Below are positions 22,765 through 30,357 of a stretch of 64,000 bases of DNA, piece by piece. The notes under the pieces are model-generated. The model saw nothing but the letters and a program-made list of their open reading frames with translations. It did no database searches and was not told where the DNA came from. Made by a program: the position numbers and the translations under genes. Position 1 is the stretch's first letter, and every line of letters starts with the position of its first letter. Source of the stretch: Phycisphaerales bacterium (GTDB taxonomy: Bacteria; Planctomycetota; Phycisphaerae; Phycisphaerales; UBA1924). The DNA lies in NCBI GenBank assembly GCA_022072615.1, contig JAJVHS010000026.1:17328-81327 (forward strand), written 5' to 3'.

Positions 22765-23415
22765 ATGGAGTTCCTGCCAAGCCAGCTCTCCCAGCCCGAC
22801 CGGTACAAACTCATGATCGGCGGGATCGTGCCGCGTCCGATTGCCGTGGTCTCCACGGTGTCGGCCGACGGGCGGCCGAACGTCGCGCCCTTCTCCTTCT
22901 TTAACGGCGTGGGCTCGGATCCGATGATGCTGCTCTTCTGCCCGGCGAACAAGCCCGACGGGTCGGACAAGGACACGCTGAGGAACTGCGCTGCGGCCGC
23001 CGAGGGCGGGGCCGGGGAGTTCGTGGTCAACATCCTGCACGCCGCCGATGTCCGGCGGATCGCGGCGTGCGCCGAGCCGCTGGAGTATGGCGACTCGGAG
23101 TTCGCGCTCTCGGGTCTCACCCCCGCGCCGTCGACGCGTGTGCGTCCGCCGCGCGTGGCGGAAGCCGCACTGAGCTTCGAATGCCGGACGGTCCAGGTGA
23201 TCCGCACGAACCCAGGCGCGCCATCGGGCGGGAACGTGGTGCTCGGCGAGGTGGTGTACATCCACGCCGCGGACGGCCTTGTCAACGAACGATTCCATGT
23301 CGACCCCGTCCGGCTCGACGCGGTGGGCAGGATGGGGGGAATCGAGTACTGCAACACTCGCGAGCGTTTCCAGGTTCCGATGGGCCGGGCGGCGCTCCAG
23401 CAACCACCCGGATGA
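22765..23415 (+). CDS. Flavin reductase-like FMN-binding split-barrel protein
   Basis: 216 residues from ATG 22765 (MEFLPSQLSQ). The core motifs of the flavin reductase / nitrilotriacetate monooxygenase component B family are present: RPIAVVSTVSADGRPNVAPFSFFNGVGSDP for FMN binding and KDTLRN in the middle, with the usual VLGEVVYIH strand towards the end. It either supplies reduced flavin or reduces small substrates itself. The next gene, a Gfo/Idh oxidoreductase, starts 7 bases after its stop, so the two form an operon. Confidence 0.85.
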   Translation: MEFLPSQLSQPDRYKLMIGGIVPRPIAVVSTVSADGRPNVAPFSFFNGVGSDPMMLLFCPANKPDGSDKDTLRNCAAAAEGGAGEFVVNILHAADVRRIAACAEPLEYGDSEFALSGLTPAPSTRVRPPRVAEAALSFECRTVQVIRTNPGAPSGGNVVLGEVVYIHAADGLVNERFHVDPVRLDAVGRMGGIEYCNTRERFQVPMGRAALQQPPG

Positions 23416-23422
23416 GCAACGC

Positions 23423-24538
23423 ATGGGCTTCATCAAGCACATCCCCGGTACGAACCCCATCATCACGCCTCCGCGTGATCCTCGGTCGCTGGGCCTGGGT
23501 GTCGTCGGGCTCCACGAGGGCCGGACGCTGCTGCTCGCGATGAACCGGACCGCGAGCATCCACCCGGTGGCGGGATGCGATCTGAACCCCGAGAAAGTTC
23601 AAGCGTGCCGGGCCGAACTTCCTGGACTGTTCTATACGTCGGACTACCAGCAGATGCTCGCCCGGCCTGATGTGCAGGTCGTCGCGATCTACACGCCCGA
23701 CTCTCTGCACGCCGACCACATCGTGGCGGCGTTCGACGCCGGCAAGGACGTGATCTGCACCAAGCCGCTCGTCAATTCGCTGGGCGATGCGAGGCGCGTG
23801 CTCGACGCCGGACGCAGGACAGGCCGGCGGCTGATGGTGGGGCAGTCGACGCGGTTCTTCGAGCCGTTCCGCCGGCAGCGGGCGGCGTACGAACGGGGTG
23901 AACTGGGCACGGTCGAGCTGCTGGATGCGCACTACATCCATCGGATGGACTGGTACTACCAGAAGAGCCCGTGGGTGGCGAAGGAAACGGACTGGGTGTT
24001 TCTCGGCCTGTCGCACCCGCTGGACCTCTTGTGCTGGTATCTCGGGCCGATCCGCAGCGTGCAGGCGATGAGCGTTCGCTCCGAGCTCGCGGCGCGCTTC
24101 GAGACCAGGGGCCCGGATGTGTACATCGTCAACGCGGTGTCGCAGACCGGAAGGCTGGGCCGCGCCATGGGCCACTACGGCTGCCACGAGCTGCCGACGG
24201 CTCGCAACTGCATCGAGCTGATGCTGTACGGGTCCAGGTCCACGAGCCTGGCGCAGTACCACGACATGCGGTATGTCTACGCCGCGCCCGATGGGACCGA
24301 GGTGACCGAGGACCATCTCTACGCCGGGCGGCACTACTACTTCAACAGCGAGGTGCACGGCATGCATTACGGCGAGTTCGCGAACTATGCCGAGGCGTTC
24401 GCCCGGTCGATCCTCGACGGCACGCCCAACAGCCCCGATCTCGAGGAGGGCGTGCGGACGTTCTGCGTGATGGACGCGGTGCGCCGATCGGCCGTCGAGG
24501 GACGGCAGGTGGAAGTCCAGGACATCACGTGCTCGTGA
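23423..24538 (+). CDS. Gfo/Idh/MocA family oxidoreductase
   Basis: 371 residues from ATG 23423. The N-terminal Rossmann fold starts at LGLGVVGLHEGRTLL, with the family GNG-type turn replaced by GLHEG. CTKPLVNSLGDARRV stands at the position of the EKP motif, whose lysine takes part in catalysis (glutamate here is threonine). The C-terminal half is the alpha/beta substrate domain, with HYIHRMDWYYQKSPW and GLSHPLDLLCWYLG (the histidine is a likely catalytic residue). It probably acts on a sugar or inositol with NAD(P). Second gene of the flavin reductase operon. Confidence 0.85.
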   Translation: MGFIKHIPGTNPIITPPRDPRSLGLGVVGLHEGRTLLLAMNRTASIHPVAGCDLNPEKVQACRAELPGLFYTSDYQQMLARPDVQVVAIYTPDSLHADHIVAAFDAGKDVICTKPLVNSLGDARRVLDAGRRTGRRLMVGQSTRFFEPFRRQRAAYERGELGTVELLDAHYIHRMDWYYQKSPWVAKETDWVFLGLSHPLDLLCWYLGPIRSVQAMSVRSELAARFETRGPDVYIVNAVSQTGRLGRAMGHYGCHELPTARNCIELMLYGSRSTSLAQYHDMRYVYAAPDGTEVTEDHLYAGRHYYFNSEVHGMHYGEFANYAEAFARSILDGTPNSPDLEEGVRTFCVMDAVRRSAVEGRQVEVQDITCS

Positions 24539-24556
24539 TGCTCCTTCGCGGCGCAT

Positions 24557-24584
24557 GAAAAAGGGCCGGCTGCTGCCGGCCCTT
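24557..24584 (-). terminator. Rho-independent terminator after PEP-CTERM gene 1
   Basis: On the minus strand AAGGGCCGGC-agca-GCCGGCCCTT is followed directly by TTTTTC. The 10-base stem is perfect with a 4-base loop. It lies 22 bases after the stop of the PEP-CTERM gene at 24607 and probably also blocks read-through against the converging oxidoreductase gene. Confidence 0.85.
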
Positions 24585-24606
24585 GAAGAACATTCTGGAG
24601 AGGCTG

Positions 24607-25518
24607 TTACGAACGGCGGCGACGACCGGCGAGCAGGCCGCCGAGACCGACGAGGGCGAGGGTGCCCGGGGCCGGGACCGCCTCGAGGCCGTCGATCTCC
24701 TCGGTGTCGATCCCGAACAGCGCACCGACCTTGTTGGCGGTGTCCCAGACCACGCCGCCGTGGTTGAGGAAGGTGCCGACGGGCGCGCCGGTGGCGTCGC
24801 GGGTGATGACCCAGATCTCGCCGCCGTCAAAGAACGTGTTGGCGGCGACGCTCACGAGCATCATGTCGCCGACGCCGAAGGAGTGGATGTCGCCGTCGAA
24901 GTCGTTGACCATGAGTCCGTCGAGGTCAAGATCGGAGATGGTCGGCGCCTTGATGGCAAGCGCGAGCTCCTGCGAGGAGAAGTACACGCCCCCGCCCGAG
25001 CGCACCGCGGCCCCGCCGAGGTCGCCGCGGTCCGACCAGTGCGTCGAGTCGTTGTCCGGGCCCCACAGTTCGATGCCGTCCACCTGGCGCGGAAGGTTGA
25101 GGGGATCCACGTTGGCGGTCGTCGCCCACACGCCGCGGCCCGAGCCTTCGGGCGTCGCGCCGCTGTACCACAGCGGAGCGTTGGGAACGTCGAGCGAGCC
25201 CGCCGCCGACGACGGGGACGTGCTGAACGACAGGATCATCGAGAACTTGTCGGCGATGACTTCCTGCATGAAGGCGTCGCCGAAGTTGGCGATGGCGTCC
25301 ACTTCCTCGGAGGGCAGGAGAACGCCGTTGGTGACGGGCACATCACCGACCCACGCGAGGACCTGGCCGGGTGACGCCAGACCGGCGGCGTTCATGTCGA
25401 AACGCGACGAGTATTCCTTGCCGGGGACGGCGCCGTAACCGATGGGGCGGGCAATCGCGGTGGTGGCGGCCCCGGCGAGCGCAGCGAAAGCGACATACCG
25501 AACGAGTTTGCTGTTCAT
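24607..25518 (-). CDS. PEP-CTERM exported protein, paralogue 1
   Basis: 303 residues from ATG 25518. A signal peptide (MNSKLVRYVAFAALAGAATT, cleavage near AIARP) starts the protein; it ends in VPAPGTLALVGLGGLLAGRRRRS, the PEP-CTERM plan of short motif, hydrophobic helix and basic tail that directs exosortase processing. Between them lies a beta-rich domain of unknown function with WYSGATPEGSGRGVW and DNDSTHWSDRGD. It is about 75-80% identical by eye to the protein encoded at 25940-26854, so the genes are tandem duplicates. Each has its own terminator and related upstream DNA. Confidence 0.88.
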   Translation of the reverse strand: MNSKLVRYVAFAALAGAATTAIARPIGYGAVPGKEYSSRFDMNAAGLASPGQVLAWVGDVPVTNGVLLPSEEVDAIANFGDAFMQEVIADKFSMILSFSTSPSSAAGSLDVPNAPLWYSGATPEGSGRGVWATTANVDPLNLPRQVDGIELWGPDNDSTHWSDRGDLGGAAVRSGGGVYFSSQELALAIKAPTISDLDLDGLMVNDFDGDIHSFGVGDMMLVSVAANTFFDGGEIWVITRDATGAPVGTFLNHGGVVWDTANKVGALFGIDTEEIDGLEAVPAPGTLALVGLGGLLAGRRRRS

Positions 25519-25630
25519 GGACACTCTCCTCGCGCGCCGCCCCGACGGAGATGCAAAGGCGATACTTGATACCGGTGCTGGGAGGAGGTCGTGCGACGCC
25601 GCAAAACGCAAATCACCCCCAACATCCCGA

Positions 25631-25642
25631 CGCGCCCTGTTA
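25631..25642 (-). promoter_or_regulatory. Upstream element shared by PEP-CTERM paralogues (copy 1)
   Basis: On the minus strand TAACAGGGCGCG lies 113-124 bases before the start codon. The same element, TTACAGGGCGCG, stands at nearly the same distance in front of the second paralogue, and both are followed by a run of G. It may be a promoter -10 region or an operator that was duplicated with the gene. Confidence 0.4.
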
Positions 25643-25886
25643 GAGGACCATTTCGCGTCCGGACCCGGGGAAGTTCCCTGATTTTCATGCTTTGGTCAGC
25701 TTGGAATCACATTTGTTATTTGTTTGGATCACTGTTTCTTGTGGCGGCGCTGCCCATAAAGCGCTTTCACCGTCGACCTCTCGCGTCATTTCGTGGAACT
25801 CCGTTGATACCCGCGCGGCGGGGCGATGGCCGATCGTGAGGCGGCTCTCGGTGCCGAGGCGTTCTCAGGCGGAGACCGGCGACCAA

Positions 25887-25915
25887 TGAAAACCGGCCGG
25901 CAAACGCCGGCCGGT
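25887..25915 (-). terminator. Rho-independent terminator after PEP-CTERM gene 2
   Basis: On the minus strand ACCGGCCGGC-gttt-GCCGGCCGGT is followed by TTTC. A perfect 10-base stem with a 4-base loop sits 24 bases after the stop codon, built like the terminator of paralogue 1. Confidence 0.8.
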
Positions 25916-25939
25916 GCGCCCCAGGGCGAAGGGAAGAAA

Positions 25940-26854
25940 TCAGGAGTAGCGGCGGCGGGTCGCGGCGAGGCCCGCGAGGCCCAGCAGCAGCACGGCGCCG
26001 GGCGCGGGCACCGCTTCGAGACCGTCGATCTCCTCGGTGTCGATCCCGAACAGCGCGCCGACGCTGTTCGCCGTGTCCCAGGTCACCCCGCCGTGCTGGA
26101 GGAAGGTTCCAACCGGCGCGCCATTGGCGTTGCGGGTGATGACCCAGATCTCGCCGCCGTCGAAGAAGCCGTTGGCCGCGACGCTCACGAGCATGATGTC
26201 TCCGATGCCGAAGCGCTCCATGTCGCCGTCGAAGTCGTTGACCATGAGGCCGTCAAGGTCAAGGTTCGTGGTGGAGGGGGCGTTGATGGCGATCGCGAGT
26301 TCCGCGCTCGAGAAGTACATTGCGCCGAACCCGGTCCGGACTGCGGCTCCGCCGATGTCACCACGGTCCGACCAGTGCGTCGAGTCGTTGTCCGGCCCCC
26401 AGATCTCGATGCCGTCCACCTGGACGGGCATGTTGACCGGATCGACGTTCTTGGTCGTCGCCCACACGCCGCGCCCCGAACCCTCGGGCGTCGCACCGCT
26501 GTACCAGAGCGGAGCATTGGGAACATCGAGCGAGTTCGCCGCCGACGACGGCGAGGTGCTGAACGACAGGATCATCGTGTACTGGTCGAAGATGACCTGC
26601 TGCAGGAATGCGTCGCCGACATTCGCGATCGCGTCGACTTCGTCAGAGGGGAAGAGGACCCCGTTCCCGACGGGCGTGTCGCCGATCCACGTGAGCACCT
26701 GGCCCGGCGCCGGCATTCCCAAGGAGTTCATGTCGAACCGGGCAGAGTACTCCTTGCCGGGGACCGAGCTGTAGCCGATGGGACGGGCCAGCGCGGCGCA
26801 CGCGGTCCCGGCAATCGCCAGCAGCGCGATATGACGATACATCCTCGTATTCAT
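25940..26854 (-). CDS. PEP-CTERM exported protein, paralogue 2
   Basis: 304 residues. Signal peptide at the N-terminus (MYRHIALLAIAGTACAALA), then the same beta-rich domain as the downstream paralogue, with near-identical blocks such as NAPLWYSGATPEGSGRGVWA and FGIDTEEIDGLEAVPAPG. The C-terminal sorting tail is VPAPGAVLLLGLAGLAATRRRYS. Conservation is strongest in the central domain and weakest in the signal peptide and tail helix, as expected if only the mature domain is under selection. Function unknown; surface or matrix location is inferred from the sorting signal. Confidence 0.88.
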   Translation of the reverse strand: MNTRMYRHIALLAIAGTACAALARPIGYSSVPGKEYSARFDMNSLGMPAPGQVLTWIGDTPVGNGVLFPSDEVDAIANVGDAFLQQVIFDQYTMILSFSTSPSSAANSLDVPNAPLWYSGATPEGSGRGVWATTKNVDPVNMPVQVDGIEIWGPDNDSTHWSDRGDIGGAAVRTGFGAMYFSSAELAIAINAPSTTNLDLDGLMVNDFDGDMERFGIGDIMLVSVAANGFFDGGEIWVITRNANGAPVGTFLQHGGVTWDTANSVGALFGIDTEEIDGLEAVPAPGAVLLLGLAGLAATRRRYS

Positions 26855-26956
26855 GGCACTCTCCTTGCGCGTGAGGCAACGGGCAATACCGAGTACCGGT
26901 TGTCGGGGACGCTGCGACGGGGCAGCAATCAGATGTTCTCCCCCCCTGATCGCCCA

Positions 26957-26968
26957 CGCGCCCTGTAA
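26957..26968 (-). promoter_or_regulatory. Upstream element shared by PEP-CTERM paralogues (copy 2)
   Basis: TTACAGGGCGCG on the minus strand, 103-114 bases before the start of paralogue 2, matches TAACAGGGCGCG of copy 1. It is flanked by an inverted pair, GCAATCAG (26925-26932) and CTGATTGC (26976-26983), that could be an operator. Confidence 0.4.
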
Positions 26969-27019
26969 TCAAGAACTGATTGCAGTCTAGCCGTGCGCCG
27001 ATGCAAATGCGCCATGTTT

Positions 27020-28135
27020 TCACGCATCCGAAGCGTTTTTGCCACGATTTGCGATCTGTTCGCGGGCGCGTTCGCGAGGATGAAACTTCTTATGAACAGA
27101 ATGCAATCGCGTTCGATCGACGTGCGTGTAGATCTGCGTGGTCGCGATGTCGGCGTGGCCGAGCAGCTCCTGCACCACGCGGAGGTCCGCGCCCCCCGTC
27201 AGCAGGTGTGTCGCGAAACTATGCCGGAGCGTGTGCGGGTGCACGTCGCGCAAGCCCGCCGCCGAAGCGTACTTGCGCACGATCTGCCAGACCGCGACGC
27301 GGTCGAGGGGGCGGCCGCTGCGGGACAGGAACACCCGTCCCTTGTCGCCCAGCCGGCCCGGCGTCCCCGTCGACGCCGCCGCGAGCACCGGCCGGCCCTG
27401 GCGCAGGTACTGATCGAGCGCCGCCCGCGCGGGCGCTCCCATCGGGACGACGCGGTGTTTCGTTCCCTTGCCGAGCACGCGCAGCGCGGACACCGACTCC
27501 AGAACGTCGGTGAGCGAGATCGTCGCCGATTCGGTGGCTCGCAGCCCGCTCGCGTACATCAGCTCGAGCAGCGCGCGGTCGCGAAGCTGGAGCGCGCGCC
27601 TGACCGCGGGCGCTGAACCGCGGGTCGTCGCCCGCTGCCGTGACCCGGCCTGCGACGCTGCACCGGGGTCGCTCGAACCTTGCGGCGACGACGCGGCCGC
27701 CAGCAGCGATCTCATCTGGTTCGGTGTCAGCACGTCGGGCAGGTTCCGCCAGCGGTGGGGGCGCTCGAGCACGTCCGTCGGGAGCTTGTCGATGAGACGC
27801 ATCGCCAGGGCCCAGCGGAAGAACATCCGCACGGTCGCGAGGTGCCGCGTGACCGAGCTGGGCTGCATCTTCCGGGACGCCTTGAGGTCGGCGAGGTGCG
27901 ACGCGAGGTGGCGCGGGGTGACCGCGCCGATCCCGGGGACGTTCTGTGTGACCAGGTCCTCGAGCAGGTCGAGCATGTCGCGGGTGTACGCCGCGATGGT
28001 GTTGCGCGAAAGCCCGCACTCGACCCGCAGATACACGAGGAAATCCCCCAGCACGTGCTGCCACGGGCGCGGAAGCTGCTGCCGCGGGCGAGGTTTGCGC
28101 CCTCGGCGGGTACGGGGGGTCGGGGAGGCCGTCAT
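27020..28135 (-). CDS. Tyrosine recombinase of the XerC/XerD type
   Basis: 371 residues from ATG 28135 ([14 protein letters not shown]). An N-terminal SAM-like core-binding domain (about 25-115) precedes the catalytic domain with all active-site residues in order: arginine in ASGLRATE, lysine in GKGTKH, HTLRHSF (H-x2-R), GHADI histidine, and the nucleophilic tyrosine in TTQIYTHVD. Such enzymes resolve chromosome dimers at dif. A low-complexity insert of about 33 residues ([20 protein letters not shown] and following) separates the two domains, where Xer proteins normally have a short linker. It is divergent from flgI. I cannot assign XerC versus XerD, and no dif-like site was identified. Confidence 0.88.
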   Translation of the reverse strand: MTASPTPRTRRGRKPRPRQQLPRPWQHVLGDFLVYLRVECGLSRNTIAAYTRDMLDLLEDLVTQNVPGIGAVTPRHLASHLADLKASRKMQPSSVTRHLATVRMFFRWALAMRLIDKLPTDVLERPHRWRNLPDVLTPNQMRSLLAAASSPQGSSDPGAASQAGSRQRATTRGSAPAVRRALQLRDRALLELMYASGLRATESATISLTDVLESVSALRVLGKGTKHRVVPMGAPARAALDQYLRQGRPVLAAASTGTPGRLGDKGRVFLSRSGRPLDRVAVWQIVRKYASAAGLRDVHPHTLRHSFATHLLTGGADLRVVQELLGHADIATTQIYTHVDRTRLHSVHKKFHPRERAREQIANRGKNASDA

Positions 28136-28191
28136 GGGCTTGCCAAGGGTATCGGGCGAGCGCCGCCCATCGCCGCACATTGCGATCATGC

Positions 28192-28206
28192 TGGCATGCA
28201 CCTTGC
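28192..28206 (+). promoter_or_regulatory. Candidate sigma-54 promoter of flgI
   Basis: TGGCATG-N4-TTGC: one mismatch (T for C) to the conserved TGGCACG-N4-TTGC with exact GG-N10-GC spacing. A start point 11-12 bases past the GC would fall near 28217, only a few bases before the flgI ATG at 28221, so either the message is nearly leaderless or this match is fortuitous. Confidence 0.45.
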
Positions 28207-28220
28207 GTGAGAGCCCGGCG

Positions 28221-29306
28221 ATGAAATTGCGCACGCTCCTGGGACTGATCGTGCTCGTGTGCTGGCTGATCCCGCCCGCGCATGCCACCACCATCAAGGA
28301 AATCGCCAGAATCAAAGGTGAGGGCGAATCGGTCCTCCGCGGCACGGGGCTGGTGGTCGGCCTGCCGGGGACTGGAGATTCGGGCAAGGAGCCAGCGCTC
28401 GCCCGCCCGCTCTCGGAGTACCTCAAGAACAGCGGGAACACGATTGCCAAGCTCGAGGAGCTCGCCGCCACCAAGTCGGTTGCTCTCGTGTCGCTCAGCT
28501 GCGTTATTCCCGAGGGAGGGGCCCGGGCCGACGACACGCTCGACGTGCACGTTTCGACCCTTGGCACGGCCAAGAGCATCAAGGGCGGCCGGCTGGTGAT
28601 CTCGCCGCTGGTCGGACCCTACAAGGGCGATCCCGTGTTCGCGATGGTCGAGGGCGCGGTGACGCTGGACGACGCCGCGATCCCGACGGTCGGCCGCGTT
28701 CGGCTGGGCGCCCGCATCCTGCGCGACATCATGATGCCGCCGGTGGGCGACACCTTCGACCTGATCCTCCGCCCGCACTTTGCGGGGTGGAGCGCCTCCA
28801 CGCAGGTCGCCGCGTCGATCGATTCGCTGTACCGGGCCGATCCGCTCGCCGCGGGGCCGACCATCGCCCGGGCCATGGATGAGCGCACGATTCGGGTCTA
28901 TGTGCCCGAAACCGAGCGTTCGGACCGCGCGGCGTTCATCGCGGATGTTCTTTCGGCGGACATCAACACCACGCTCCTGCGGCTGCCGGCGATGGTGGTA
29001 GTCAACCCCGCCGACGGCAGCATCGTCATGACCTCCGACGTCGAGATCGGCGCGGTGGCCATCACGCACAAGGACCTGACGATCACGACCACGATCCCGC
29101 CGCCCGTTCCGAGCCAGTTTGATCCCCTGGTCGAGCGGTCCCACTGGACCGGCCTGCAGGCGCCCGCGCCGGCCGCGGCCAACGCGAAGCTGTCGGACCT
29201 GCTCGCCGCCTTCAAGCAGCTGGATATCCCCGTCGCCGACCAGGTCGACGTCCTGGTGATGATCCAGAAGATGGGCAAGCTGAACGCCAAGCTGGTGATC
29301 GACTGA
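28221..29306 (+). CDS. flgI: Flagellar P-ring protein
   Basis: 361 residues, the normal length of FlgI, which forms the periplasmic ring around the flagellar rod. A signal peptide ([22 protein letters not shown]) is followed by the conserved start [30 protein letters not shown], and the C-terminus has [27 protein letters not shown] 28221 is chosen for the signal peptide; an upstream ATG at 28188 would bury it. The presence of a P-ring implies a Gram-negative-type envelope with peptidoglycan. It begins the flagellar unit, with flgJ-like 12 bases on. Confidence 0.95.
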   Translation: MKLRTLLGLIVLVCWLIPPAHATTIKEIARIKGEGESVLRGTGLVVGLPGTGDSGKEPALARPLSEYLKNSGNTIAKLEELAATKSVALVSLSCVIPEGGARADDTLDVHVSTLGTAKSIKGGRLVISPLVGPYKGDPVFAMVEGAVTLDDAAIPTVGRVRLGARILRDIMMPPVGDTFDLILRPHFAGWSASTQVAASIDSLYRADPLAAGPTIARAMDERTIRVYVPETERSDRAAFIADVLSADINTTLLRLPAMVVVNPADGSIVMTSDVEIGAVAITHKDLTITTTIPPPVPSQFDPLVERSHWTGLQAPAPAAANAKLSDLLAAFKQLDIPVADQVDVLVMIQKMGKLNAKLVID

Positions 29307-29318
29307 GCGAGTTCCCGC

Positions 29319-29708
29319 ATGCGACCCGTTGATTCCTTCGCCATTCCACCGCGCGGGCCCGCCGAGATGGCCGTTTCCACGCTGCCGGCGGCGCCGAGTT
29401 CGCAGCAGGACTTTGCCGCCGTGCTCGGCCGGCACGGCGTCGGCGTCGCGATCACGCGGCAGGATCAGCTCGAACGAGCCCGGACCGCGGCGCAGGATTT
29501 CGTGGCGGTGTCCCTGGTCCAGCCGGTGCTTGATGAAGCCCGCGAATCCTCGATGGCGGCCGAGCCGTTCGCCCCGTCTGCGGCCGAGAAGCACTTCCGG
29601 GCACTCCAGGATGCAGCGCTTGCGCAGCGGATCACACGGGCCGCGCATTTTCCGCTGGTCGACAGGCTCGCACAGACGCTGGTTCGGCGCGGAGGTGAGA
29701 CCGGATGA
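29319..29708 (+). CDS. flgJ: FlgJ-like rod-binding protein without muramidase domain
   Basis: 129 residues, corresponding to the rod-binding half of FlgJ: a helix AAQDFVAVSLVQPVLDEARES (compare the A-x2-F-x3-L pattern of that domain) and a second block AEKHFRALQDAALAQRITRA, where FlgJ proteins have a similar M-x2-D-x3-A segment. The C-terminal peptidoglycan hydrolase domain of enterobacterial FlgJ is absent, as in many other phyla. Position between flgI and flgN-like supports the call. Its stop overlaps the next ATG (ATGA at 29705-29708). Confidence 0.6.
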   Translation: MRPVDSFAIPPRGPAEMAVSTLPAAPSSQQDFAAVLGRHGVGVAITRQDQLERARTAAQDFVAVSLVQPVLDEARESSMAAEPFAPSAAEKHFRALQDAALAQRITRAAHFPLVDRLAQTLVRRGGETG

Positions 29709-30271
29709 CGGCCGCGAACAAGCCTTCCCGCGACGCCGTGGCCGAGGGCCACGCCTCGACCCCGCTCACGCACGCTTCCGCGCTCGAATCCCTGCTCAAC
29801 GACCTGCTCGTCGCGCACGAATCGCTGGTCCAGGTGTGCGCCGACCAGCGTGAAGCCGTCCGGACGGCCGACCCCGCGTCGGTGCGGCTGTGCTCGGATC
29901 GCCACGCCGAGCTCCTGGATCGGATCGCGGCGCTTGATTCGACACGGTGCGAGCTGGTCAACGCCATGACCAGGTCGCTGCCGAGATCGGCGCTGCCCGC
30001 GGGCCCGGTCACCCTCACGCACCTTGCGGGCATGACCCCCGAGCCGCACCGCACGCGGCTGGTGGAGCTCGCGGGCCGCGTTCGGAGTGCCATCGAACGG
30101 GCCGCGGACCAGCAGCGCACGCTGAAATCCGCGACGGCCTCGCTGGTCGCGCACATGGGAGGCCTCGTCCGGCAGGTCGCCCAGCGGCTGAGCCACGCGG
30201 GGACGTACGGGCGCCGCGGCGTCATCGAATCGGCGCCCGTCGTGGTATCGGGGCTGGATCTTGTGCCCTGA
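29705..30271 (+). CDS. flgN: FlgN-like export chaperone for hook-filament junction proteins
   Basis: 188 residues, nearly all helix, with the pattern of FlgN: an N-terminal helix ALESLLNDLLVAHESLVQVC, a second helix (LCSDRHAELLDRIAALDS) and a C-terminal amphipathic helix that would hold the export cargo. FlgN keeps FlgK and FlgL unfolded and delivers them to the flagellar export gate. Sequence similarity in this family is low, so the call rests on helix pattern, length and its place directly before flgK. It is coupled to the flgJ-like gene by a 4-base overlap. Confidence 0.6.
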   Translation: MTAANKPSRDAVAEGHASTPLTHASALESLLNDLLVAHESLVQVCADQREAVRTADPASVRLCSDRHAELLDRIAALDSTRCELVNAMTRSLPRSALPAGPVTLTHLAGMTPEPHRTRLVELAGRVRSAIERAADQQRTLKSATASLVAHMGGLVRQVAQRLSHAGTYGRRGVIESAPVVVSGLDLVP

Positions 30272-30285
30272 CGCGGGGGCGGGGG

Positions 30286-30300
30286 TGGCACGCGGATCGC
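30286..30300 (+). promoter_or_regulatory. Candidate sigma-54 promoter of flgK
   Basis: TGGCACG-N4-TCGC: a perfect -24 element and one mismatch (C for T) in the -12 element, with exact GG-N10-GC spacing. The predicted start near 30312 leaves a leader of about 46 bases before the flgK ATG. Confidence 0.6.
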
Positions 30301-30357
30301 GGAGGAGTCCCGGACCGCCGCGGGGCCTTCACCCGCCATGGAGTCATTGGACCCGCC

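Larger units (their letters stand above)
25519..25939. other. Region between the two PEP-CTERM paralogues
   Basis: 421 bases holding the promoter region of paralogue 1 (see the element at 25631-25642) and the terminator of paralogue 2. The part from about 25685 to 25765 is strikingly AT-rich for this genome (for example tttgttatttgtttgg). No coding frame or known RNA was recognised. Confidence 0.4.
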
